The position numbers were made by a program, and so were the translations under genes. 64,000 nt of DNA, taken from assembly GCF_037975245.1 (NCBI RefSeq), contig NC_092568.1, positions 17,813,001-17,877,000 on the forward strand. The letters run 5' to 3'. How positions within the stretch are numbered: position 1 is the first letter of the stretch; each line of letters begins with the position of its first letter. A model generated the notes under the pieces. It saw only the letters and a program-made list of their open reading frames with translations. It did not search any database and had not been told where the DNA came from. The stretch comes from Apostichopus japonicus (Eukaryota > Echinodermata > Holothuroidea > Aspidochirotida > Stichopodidae). Shown here piece after piece: positions 42,801 to 53,200 of this stretch.

Positions 42801-44807
42801 TCCTGTTCATCCAAAAAGTCTCAAGCAGCCAGTAGTTTCCCTTAAGATTAACGACAATAGGAAATAAAGTGTCCCAATTATAATATATGCTAATTAGATA
42901 AGATCTATCATCTTTGAAATAATGTAGGGTCAATGCTAAGTGTTGGAAATTTGAGAAGCAACAGACCCATGGTTCACACAGGGAATGGAAAATGGATAAA
43001 GTATGGAAAAGGAAAAACCTCTCTACTGGGCTTCAGCATGTCATCTTGGGTGTTCATGGCTCTTCAAGTATCCCTCATCGAACAAAAAAATGAACAAAAG
43101 TGGCTAGGCTACAAAATTGCAAGAGTTACAATTGTTAGGCTTACTATAAATATCTAAGCAGTTGGTCATCATTCTAGGGTGTAGACTCTACACAGGCATG
43201 AGACTCTTCCGCGGAAACGCGGATTTCCGATTTTTTTTTTTTTTCATTTTCGCGTTTTTTCTTGTAATTCGCGTTTTTTCTTATTTTTTTATTTTTTAAA
43301 TTTTTTTATTTATTTATTTTTTTTGCCGAACATGCTGTACTGTGAAAGGAAGGAACACCGAATTTGACCAGTGGTGGAATCAAGTAGCACAAAGCAAGGA
43401 AAAAAGCCTTTTTTTGGTTCAAAAAATGCTAATGGATAAATTATACAAGCAGAAATTCCACACTTTTTTGGCGAGTTACGTGATGTGATAGATTCCACCA
43501 TTTTGCATCTAAGCCCTCCTTACCTGACAAAAAAATTCTAAAGGGGAGGGGGACTCCCCCTCCCCTTAAACCCCTCCCCCAGGACGGCGATCTATAAATT
43601 TCAGATTTTTTTTGTCCCCGTCTCAGTCTCATCCCTGTCTACAGTAAAACTGTTAGACACGTTCTGGTGGCAAAAATGTTTGGTATTTCAGTTTGTTGAA
43701 ATGTGTGGGGACCGTGCAGACAACATTGTCTCCTTGGTCATCACAACACCAAGGGGGAAAACAAAACTCTTATCTTGTAGTGTACCGTTTGGCAAGAGAA
43801 ATGATAAGTTGCAATGTAACTGAAAGGCATTTATTTTGAGGTTCCCATTTGCTTGATCCTAGTCAGTATTTATTTCGTTTTTAATTGATATATGGTTGTA
43901 TTGTCTTCCTTTCTTCAATTTTGAAATTAAGTGATATATTATCATGTCGTTTTATTTCTCGTAGAACTGGTGAGGCACAGGGAAAAACTAGAAGCCTCCT
44001 GTAAAGGATTTGAATCATCTTCTAAGGTGAGTGTTGCTGTGATGTAACAGCATCTACAAGATATCAACTGTAATTCCTACAGTATGTAAAATCCCACAGT
44101 TTTCTATTCCATTGTAAGGATTTGTGCTATTAGACACACACCTGTGTCCATGATCAATTTCAGGTAAACTAGCCTAAAAATTCTAAAATTGCATAGCTCC
44201 ATGAAATGTGTATTTCTTAGGTGTATCACAAAATTTGAAAAGAATGCTTGTCTGCGGCAGGCGGGAGGTTTTGTTAAACAGCATTGCAAACATCGTCCCT
44301 AAGAAGTAATGTTCAAAAGAGATATAAAAAATTGCCGAAGTTGCGATTTTTGCTGTCACGTGTAATTTGACTTGCTGAAGTCTTTTAACTTATAAGTGAA
44401 CATGAAAACATGTAATACCTTTCCCATGCAATGAGAAATTTCCTTTCTGGTTGTGTCCTTGAAATGCAAGTTGATGTATGTATATCCTGTATGGATCTCA
44501 CACTGGTTCATTTAGTATTTTTTTTTTATTATTCCAGTCTTTACCAGCAATGGAGGACAAAGTGTCCAGACTTAAGGATGCTCTGTCATTGTCAAACTCA
44601 ATGGCCAGTAGCTACACATACAGAGTCTTGCAAAAACCTCTCCCGGATGAAGCCTTACTGGCAACTTCGCTGACTCCTCTCAAGAAGAGATTAGAAGAGA
44701 CGCCAGAATCGAGGACGACCAAAAACCCAGAAGTCGCAGAGAAAGTAAGACGTGGACATCCCATCAACAGGTACCATCTGAGGTCAGCGACTCCAAGCAA
44801 AGACTAG
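39655..44807 (+). CDS. NSL1: NSL1-like kinetochore protein (MIS12 complex), 6 exons
   Basis: Exons 39655-39828, 40392-40476, 41141-41298, 42068-42134, 43965-44026 and 44538-44807 join in phase to 816 bp, 271 aa (human NSL1 is 281 aa). NSL1 is one of four subunits of the MIS12 complex, which links CENP-C/CENP-T chromatin to the NDC80 microtubule-binding complex. Similarity is in order along the chain: IYSSAIHENVSINQKTWSE (human FESAVQENISINGQAWQE), an acidic stretch with DEKIVELDDLIVETSGKRK, PPQTARQLAKLMKAKRKS, an EKLEASCKGFES helix region, and a basic tail ending HPINRYHLRS (human has a comparable W/Y-PLRPKK tail). The middle and C-terminal thirds are poorly conserved. The assignment rests on these motifs, exon order and length rather than on alignment scores. 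Confidence 0.85.
40392..40476 (+). CDS. NSL1: NSL1-like exon 2 (family signature)
   Basis: Encodes IYSSAIHENVSINQKTWSE then VAEEDNSTI, the most recognisable NSL1 segment. Acceptor GTCTTAACAG, donor ATAG|GTATGT. Confidence 0.88.
41062..41122. repeat. (ATT)n microsatellite next to a splice acceptor
   Basis: About 60 bp of imperfect ATT/ATG repeats ending only ~18 bp before NSL1-like exon 3; the remaining sequence CCTCTCTCGCTGCCAG supplies the polypyrimidine tract. Confidence 0.9.
41141..41298 (+). CDS. NSL1: NSL1-like exon 3
   Basis: Encodes FDPVDSSLKEKMDEKIVEL, DDLIVETSGKRKMIPPQT and ARQLAKLMKAKRKSS. Amphipathic heptad-like spacing fits a coiled-coil rod. Donor AAGC|GTAAGT. Confidence 0.88.
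42068..42134 (+). CDS. NSL1: NSL1-like exon 4
   Basis: Encodes VFSMQAPDNKPSLTQRLPLD then EK. Acceptor TTATTTTAG, donor AAGG|GTAAGT. Little conserved by itself; it is included because both junction phases fit. Confidence 0.75.
43193..43637. mobile_element. hAT-like MITE in NSL1 intron 4
   Basis: Begins CAGGCATGAGACTCTTCCG and ends, complemented, CAGGGATGAGACTGAGAC. TCTACA is repeated at 43187-43192 and 43638-43643. It contains, inverted, the GGGGAGGGG...CGCCGTCCT core seen at 1890 and 22545, plus a T-rich left half. Only six of the eight expected duplication bases are clear. Confidence 0.7.
43965..44026 (+). CDS. NSL1: NSL1-like exon 5
   Basis: Encodes ELVRHREKLEASCKGFESS then SK, a short charged helix. 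Acceptor TTCTCGTAG, donor AAG|GTGAGT. Confidence 0.78.
44538..44807 (+). CDS. NSL1: NSL1-like exon 6 (C-terminus)
   Basis: Encodes SLPAMEDKVSRLKDALSLS, a Ser/Thr/Pro-rich stretch with LTPLKKRLEETPESRTTK, and the basic end GHPINRYHLRSATPSKD before TAG. The tail corresponds in position to the NDC80-contacting part of vertebrate NSL1. Acceptor ATTCCAG. Confidence 0.82.
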   Translation, partial: SLPAMEDKVSRLKDALSLSNSMASSYTYRVLQKPLPDEALLATSLTPLKKRLEETPESRTTKNPEVAEKVRRGHPINRYHLRSATPSKD

Positions 44808-45466
44808 ATAAAGCCAAACATTGGGACAGAGATATGAAATATGGCTTGACAGTAGTCTGATAATCTGTTAAGGTCATTTCAAACTGGACATAAGATCTTG
44901 TTTTGTTACACCTCTTGAAGTTGGATCCAGTTTGCTCCAGGTTTGAGTATTATTGACTATAAAGGAATGCTTACAAAACTGCAAGCCTGTATTCCGTTTA
45001 TCTTCTACTGTTTTATGAAGTTGAGGACTTCTGCTGTGTGAACTTTTGACCTACATATCTCAAATTGTACACCCAAGTTCAGTATATGGTACTCATGCAT
45101 ATTCACGTATAGATAAATCGGCTAGGCTTGTTTATTTCCTGTACATTTCATATATTCCAAAATGTAAATCGTGTGGACTAGTTTCTTGCATCTTACATGT
45201 GTCATTAAATTGCTGTAGGCCTGGGGTATACCCGTGCTGATGCTCATATTGGAAAGTACATGTCATCCCACAGGTCATATTAATGAGGCTGCTCTGGACA
45301 GGGAGTGAAACATAACTAGCTGCTGTTAATGTGACAACAAGGCACGTGTGAGTGATATGAAGCATGGTAACATGTAATATCTTGTACATTAAATTACATC
45401 AAATCAAATATCCAGAAATGCTGGCAGTCTTCCAAAACTAGTCGATCATCAAGAATTTGTGATTAA
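44808..45466 (+). other. 3' flank of the NSL1-like gene
   Basis: No gene recognised. ATTAAA variants near 45205 and 45387 are possible polyadenylation signals; no AATAAA is close by. Confidence 0.3.
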
Positions 45467-46228
45467 AGGGACAGTCGGATAGCTGATGATGTTCCATTAT
45501 TAAAATGCTGTCGATTTTATGCATCTTTAGATTCAAACCACTTCCTCATAGCATATTGTACGTTGAAGATATGAATTTTGGTTACTTCCATAGGCAGGGA
45601 AGTAACCTATGCAGTCAAGTTGGCAGGTGCATGTGTGTGTGTGATGGCCTAGCCTGTAAACAAGCTATCTCCAGGACCTGAATATCAAAGGAGCTCATGT
45701 ATGCATGGTAGGATAGCTTGATGTAGTGTACAAGTCTTGCACGATTTAGTGAAGAGTTCATTTAAGGTCACGAGGGGTCAAAACTTGAAATCCTTGTAAA
45801 TATGATACCTCCAAATGGGAACTTCATTGACTCTCATATTTTGCATGTGGCTTCCATGTAATGAGCACAAGATGGATGGGAGGTCTAAGGTCATTAGGGG
45901 TCAGCAGAGGGAAAACTGTGGAAATCTCAAAAATGCTGTATCTCCAGATTCGGAACAACAAAGGAGCTCATATACGTGTGGTATGATCACCTTATTTAGT
46001 GTAAAGATTTTGCACAATTTGGTGTAGGTCAAAGGTCATCAGAAGTCAAACCCTGAAAACCTTGTAAGCACAATATTTCAGTCAAAATAAGTTCTATGCA
46101 ATCAATCAATCAACCATTACTTGAGTTTAGGGTCAAGATATCAAGATGGGGGTATCCAACTCACAGTGTGGAATGTTTATCTTTTCTATTAATATAAGAG
46201 TCACGTTGTCCATCACTGGAGTATCCCT
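45467..46228. mobile_element. TTAA-flanked repeat element
   Basis: Starts AGGGACAGTC and ends, complemented, AGGGATACTC, with TTAA at both sides (45463-45466 and 46229-46232). TTAA targets are typical of piggyBac and Kolobok elements. The interior holds AGGTCA-type repeat units at about 45690-46070, including AGGTCAAAGGTCA near 46025. No transposase. The inverted ends are short, so the class is uncertain. Confidence 0.5.
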
Positions 46229-49200
46229 TTAAGACTTGTTTCTGATAATGTATCTATCAGTGAGCACACTATACAGGATACAGATGTAGATGGTTGTAGC
46301 TAGTTTTGTCTAGTATTTCTCAGTTTCACAGAAATGACATGTTTCTGTTTGAATCAGCACGGTTCGAGAGTAGGTTCGCTGTTGAATTAAACATTAGGGA
46401 ATCATGGAGGATTGATACCTTAGTCAATTGCATTTGGGATCTAATGAGCTGATCGAATGAAACTAAAAGAAGGTAAATAAATAGCAGGCTGTGATGATTT
46501 GGCATAGTGGGGCAGGATGAGAATAAAATCCACACATTTGCTTTTGGACTATGAGTAAGTATAACTATGCTTAATGACATGCAGCACTTAGCGATAGTTT
46601 TACTACTGGGTCACACCATTTCCACTGTGGGTAAAGTAAGTGGCAGCTACCACACCTATAACATAAAAATTGCTATGGGAATTTAACTTGACCCAAATCA
46701 CTTTTAATGGGGAACAAAACCATTCATAGTTTGTGCACACAAATTTAATTGTTGCCTGAGAAATCATTTGAGGGAGAATGCCAGAAACATGAGAACATTA
46801 GCCAGCAAACTAACCTGCCAATGCAGGAAGTAGTTTTGAAATATTTCTCTAAGACTTTGATTTGTTTCTAGTAGACCTAATTGATCAAAGGGCAGTCTAT
46901 CAGGAAACGGAATTGGCATGTGAAGACGCTGTTCAGAATTTTCGAGCAGTTGCCGAATGTCGCAGATAGGTTTTCATAGCCGTTCATGGTAATGTAATTT
47001 CAACAGTATGGTGAGAGATAACCACTGCCCTGAGAACGAAATGATAACAGAAAAGTGGTTTGCCACACAGAGGAAGCTGGATTGAATAACAGCAGATATT
47101 CATACCTAGCATCTGGTGTCGGTGTTGATGGTTGGTGTCTATATCACCTGTATGAAGCTAGTTATGAAAGACACAGGGTTAAACTGAAAGCCCGTTCTTT
47201 TTATTCCAGTTGATTTGTCATTTTTTCTGACCAAGTTAAGTTTAGAAGACTAACCTTGAGTCTTAAAGAAACATGTCTTTATGTGAGGTGAATTGCAGCA
47301 TTTTCTCTATTAATGGTGGGGGATGGCAGCCTACCACATTGTGGCAATGTCAAATGTAGCCTTTGAAGTCTCCAGTATTTTATTCACTATTGCATTGCAA
47401 GATAAAATTTTGTATAATTTTTATATCTTTTATTCGTATGATGCCCAATTTGTACTTGATTTCAGTGGATTACTTTGTGAATGATATTACTACTTATCTG
47501 CTTATCTATATTCAAAATGTATTGAAAATGTATTGTTTTGCTAACAATAGTATTTTTTTTGTGTTAAAAAAAGACAGTCACTTTACAAGGTAAAGTTGTC
47601 GGAAGAGTCCTGATAGTTGTTCACTGAGCTGTAGTACAAGCCTCCCCCAAAAGAAAATAGCACACCTTTATCTGTAGGCTACATACAGTCAGTGTTTTGA
47701 TCATGCTTACGAAAGTAAGGCGTGTGTAGTTTGTATGGTTGAAATGCTTCCTGTCTATGAAGCAATCAAAAACATGTGACTTTCAAGTAACCTGCCTTCC
47801 ACACAGGATCAAAATTTATATTCTCTGCCAAGAAAATCTGGAAATTTATGCCAACGGTATAAATGATATTTTTAGGGTACTGTAGGTATTCAAGGGAGAA
47901 TGGATTTTGTATTTAAAATTAAAATGATCGCTCATACGATACTTGCAATTTTGAGCCTTTCAAGATTTTTAATCTTCTGCCATGATTCCTTTATGAAACA
48001 GACTGCAAGTCACATGAATCGAACAGTTTAAATTGTAATTTTCCAATTACTTGTTCATTATCAAAGCTAACATTTAATATCCTGCTTCTAGTTCGTAGCT
48101 CAATTCTCCTTTTCTTTTTCTTTTTTACTACTTTTTGCTTCTTGTGTACACAACGGCAAACCTGCCTGCTGAGACAAGCTTATCGAGCCAAGAACTGCGC
48201 ATTCAAAATGTCAAAATAGTAATGTTTGCGGAAGGAGAATTGGTAAAGGTTGGCAAACCTCTTCCCAAATTTTTGGCAAGAGATATTGAAGTCATCTAGT
48301 GGTTTCTTAAAACATTTGATCAAGAAAGAGTTGAGGTTAAATTGTGAGTAGATTATCTCATATCCGTCTTGCCCTTCCATAAGGTGATGATCAGAGGTCC
48401 CTGATTTTCCAGGACAGACAACCCCCTTCCCCACCCTCCCCCCTCTGGATTTCATGTCCTGTCCCTGTATTAAAGATGTCCCCAGAAATGTCCTAGAATT
48501 ACATGTACTGTTACCTGAATCTTTACAAGTACCTCAGGAGATATCCAAACTTTGTTTAAAATTTAAATGCCCTGAATAAATTAAATTTGAAACCTGGGTT
48601 GGCCTTTGTGCGTAGAGACATAAGTATGCCTGAACGTAAGGTGTGATTATTTACAACTGGAAACATTCACCACTTGGAAGACAAAGGCAACCAGGATCAT
48701 GATTTCTCCCACATTTGTGGTCGCTTTACCGTCGTTAAAATAACTGCTGATTATTATTGTCATTATTACTACAAAAGGAAGCCTCCGATCTTACCTGCAG
48801 CAGAATTGGTATTCATATTTCATTAAGTGCTAAAAGTAGCAACTGATCAGGAACTTTAAAATCTATGGCAGTTTGAGGGTTATTTTCTATATAAGGCAAT
48901 TTATTTTAGGGCAATTTTTATATCATTTAGGTGTACGCATACCTGGGAAATGACGTTTTGAGTGATTTTTGACTTTTCATTGAAATTCAAGTTATTCCCA
49001 CACATTGAGTAGTAAGTTTAATTTAATACTCATTAAAATAATTAAGTTATCATAGTGGCATGAAATGTGTTGAAGTTTCCCATAAAATATTTGTATAAAT
49101 TTGCAAATGATGACCATTAATTTGAGTTTCTAGCATATTATTTTTAGAACTTTTCAACATTTGATTGTTAAAATCCACATTTAGAAGCAAACCCCAAGTT

Positions 49201-49589
49201 TGTTTATCTTTGCCAAAGAGTTGTATGGTAAGAACTAGTATCTCTGCAGAGTTATAACATGTTCATCACTCGATTACAGGGCTCGAATCATTGTAGACTT
49301 TCTGTAATGAGGACATACTGGTTGAAACTAACAGCATTCATTTAAATATCACACCGAGTCACATTTGGCAACACTATATCACAGGCACTAGAATATTCAA
49401 GGAAATTAAAACTAGATACCTCTTCGGTATCGAATATGAAAGGAAAATTAAATTACACCACTTGTCACATGCTCCATTGTTTCGTTGGCAAATATACTCT
49501 ATGCAAATTGTGTGTTTATATTGCGGTATAAACACAAGAGTACATACGATTTTTATAACCCTGTATGCTAATTCTCTGCACATTCAACA
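46229..49589. other. Gene-free AT-rich stretch
   Basis: No exon with family resemblance, no long reading frame and no clear repeat boundary. Sequence near 48700 (TTCTCCCACATT-GTGGTCGCTT) recurs near 54780, so at least one short dispersed repeat is present. Confidence 0.4.
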
Positions 49590-50215
49590 TATACAAGTAT
49601 GCTCCATAGAACTTGTTTGTTGGGGTATAAACTTGTAATAGCCTTCCAGTTCATATAATGCTTTGTATGCAAATATACTCTAACGAGCTTGTGAACAATA
49701 TACTCCATAGAGCTTGTGTATTGAGGTATTAACTTGTGAGTACACTGGAGTACATATTTTACTTGTATACAAATATACTCCATAGAGCTTGTATACAAAT
49801 ATGCTCCACAGAGCACAATACAGCTTGTGTATTGAGGTATTAAATTGTGAGTACATTGGAGTACATATGTTGATTGTATACACATATATACTCCATAGAG
49901 TATACACATATACTCCATAGTGTACAATAGCTTGTATACAATATGTACAAGCTTGTGTACAATATACTCCATAGAAATTGTTAACAAATATACTCCATAG
50001 CGCTTGTGTATTGAGGTTAAAACTTGTGAGTACACTGGAGTACATATGTTGCTTGTATAAGCGTACATATACTCCATTGAGTATATATGTGTAGAATAGC
50101 TTGTATACAATATGTACAAGCTTGTGTACAATATACTCCATACAGCTTGTGTACAAATATACTCTATAAAGCTTGTGTATTGAGCAACTTGTGAATACAC
50201 TATAGTGTTCATATG
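49590..50215. repeat. Irregular minisatellite (ATACTCCATAGAGCTTGTGT)
   Basis: The core CAAATATACTCCATAGAGCT and companion blocks TGTATTGAGGT-TTAACTTGTGAG and GTACACTGGAGTACATATG recur many times, with longer-range spacing of about 110-180 bp. Because the units lack minus-strand stops in two frames, overlapping open frames of about 200-214 codons appear on the minus strand; their Tyr/Ile/Ser repeat composition shows they are not genes. Confidence 0.85.
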
Positions 50216-53200
50216 TGTGTATTACACTGTATGTTGGTTCTCTGTATGCTTGAAGGGATTGATCAACAATAAATACAAACAAAATTCAATTATCTTGTTG
50301 ATTACAATTTATTGTTTCATATTGATAAAATTCTTGTTTATAGATACTGTACAAAATTACTCCAGCATCATATATAATCATTAAAAATATTTGTACATTC
50401 CTGTTTCAACTGCACTGATGTTCGTTTTAACATCTTAACGCTTTTTAAAAAAAAATACGATAGAAATTTTACTCGCTTTTCCTCAGTTCAACAATGATTT
50501 CCAAAAATATCCTTTTTGTAATAGAAAAGTTTTTTTGAGTCACAATTGAGTTGAAATTGGCTGTAAAAATCCCAATGTTGAAGCAGTTATCATCATTCTT
50601 AATTTTTTTAAATTTTTTTTTATCTCTAAATGAGTGAAATCAAAGAGAACAATGGAATGACATAATAAATGATCTGTATAAAGGAAATTAAAGTTGAACG
50701 TCATACTAACAAGTCAGTCTCAACTCCATTACCACTGGAGCATGGTGAAGGGAAAATATACAAACAACCATCAAATTCAAGCTTAGTGCCATGGCTTAGC
50801 CATCTACACTAATAGTAATCAATTGCCTGCCTCCCTCCCTCCTTACCCCCCCCTCCCCACCCCATCCCTCCCTCCTCCAAGCAGAATGACAAACTGTTAC
50901 TGAGAGAATGGAAAATTCAATTTTTCAAATTCTGCCAAGAACATACACGAAAATGACACAGAAACTTGAAGACACCCAGTCATAAGTCATCTGCAAATAA
51001 ATAATGGAATTGAAGTAAAAAAGAACATCTCAATTGAGATAACTTTCACAACATCACCGATATCACTGATCATCACATCACTGATAACAGTGATACTGTT
51101 TACAAATCATACAGAATGAAAAAACTTGTCGTGTACTTTTGCAACACATTTCTGTCGATAAACCCTACCCATGCAATAACTACTTTTCTGTCGGTAAACG
51201 AGTGAAAAGCTTTGAACATTGACGAAGCTGAAAATACGACAAATTTCAACAACTCTTGAATAGACTGCCTCCGCGAGGAATAGAGAACAATTTCACACGT
51301 CGTTGTACATTGTTTAGTGGAATAAATCAATTCCCTTTTTTTAAGTGAACAAAAGGCAGCATTTCATTTCACAGCAGAATGGATTACTTTTTGTAAAGTA
51401 CAGCACTCAAACCAAAAATCCAACTATCAATAAATGTTTAATAATGTGAATAAAAGTATACATTTGGTAAAGGAACATTGAATAAAAGTTTGTATATATA
51501 CAGATGTAATCAACCAAAGATTCTGCATTTACAAGTTCTTTTACAGCCTTGAATGTGCTTTTGAACAACCCTATTCAGCTCAACTGCACATTTACACCAG
51601 CAGTACATAAAAGGAAATGAGCAAAAAAACTATTAAAAAAAAAACAGGAAGCCAGTTAACTTTTTGATTCTTGCCATACAAATTGCTCAAATTTCAAAAT
51701 ACTATTACTATCTGACTAATGGAGAGCAAGTGATTTAAACTGGTCCAAGAATTAAGGGAGAAAACACCATGTGTAAAGGTTTTCAGACTTTGATGCCTGT
51801 TGACATTATGTAACCTTTGATTTTTTCCTTCTATAGGATTCTTGCACTCACCAAGCTGGATCTACATACTTAAAATTAAGTTCTAGTAAGATGTAATTCT
51901 TGTGTTCTTGTGTTTACAAGATTTCAGACTTTCATATATTAACGCATTTGAACTTTGCATTTGAACCGCATTTGAATTTGCATTCACTGCATTGCATTCA
52001 CCGCATTTGAACTTTGACCTGCACCAATTTCAATTTGGGTTCTTGTACTCAACAAGCTGAATCTGCATACCATGTCTGAGTTTAACAAACATGTACTATC
52101 GAGTTATCTTGTTCACAAAGTTTTCAGGCTCTGACCTCTGTTGACCCCAAATGACCGTTGAACTTTACAGAAAATAAAACGTTTCTTGTACTCTATAAAA
52201 CGGATCCACATACCAAGTATATATGAAATTAATCCACAATTACCTTTTTGAGTTACGGTGTTTACAAGCAAGTGTCACCTACATACATACATGCACACGC
52301 CATCACAACTGCATAGATTCCTTTTTCATCTGGCAAGGAATCAAAATAAACAAAAAAAGAAAATAATGACAGTACCATTCTTGCCCTACGGGGCGTTAGA
52401 AACAAGCCTTCGTGACTCAGAAGGAAGCTAAACCTAAAGCCCACCAGATCTAGGGGCCAAATTAGGAAATGTGAGGCCAAGCAACTATGTTGAATGTTTC
52501 CTGAAAGTAAAAAAAAAAATGCACTGTTGGCATTTCATTTGCCCATTAGTGCCAATTCACATCGGTACATTAAAGAGATCCAACTGGTTGTGAACTACAT
52601 AGAAGCATTGAGTAACAATTACCCCCCCCCCCCCCTCCCTCCTTCTTTCCCCTCCTCATGTCTGTTCTCTTTCAAGAAACTTTGTCAATTTTGAGGAAAA
52701 ATTTAAGAATCGTTTGTATTTGATTTGCCTTTTCCGAGTCAAACTGAGCTAACCATCTGGTTAGTTACGAGCATTGGTCATCTTTTCTAATGTGTTTACA
52801 CTCTTTTCATTCAAAATGTTGATGTTATCACTGGAATATCCTTAACATTAAAGATTTTTCCTGCAGCTTAATACCTATCGATGGAAAACCCCCAATACCG
52901 TTATAGAACTCGAAACCGTTTAATCTCCAACACCAAGTGACCTTTCCTCCAAAGTTTATCAGACCTTTTACTGTCTGACCCCATGACTTCTGTGTAAACT
53001 TTGCCTAATGATCACAAGATTAGATGTCATAAATCCAGCTAAAGACTTTTCCTTTCTGTTCCTGTTTCCTTCAATAAACACCTACTATCCTACCCTCAAT
53101 CTTTCACTTGACAAAGTTATATCTTTCATTCAATTAAAGAACATTTCTATTTTGCAGAGACTTTGTGCGAATATATTTGGCAAAATATTCGATTCAAGTA

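Noticed and set aside
49568-50282. Overlapping minus-strand open frames of 214 and 200 codons
   Set aside because: They lie in a minisatellite, have a repetitive Tyr/Ile/Ser composition and overlap in two frames; no domain is visible.
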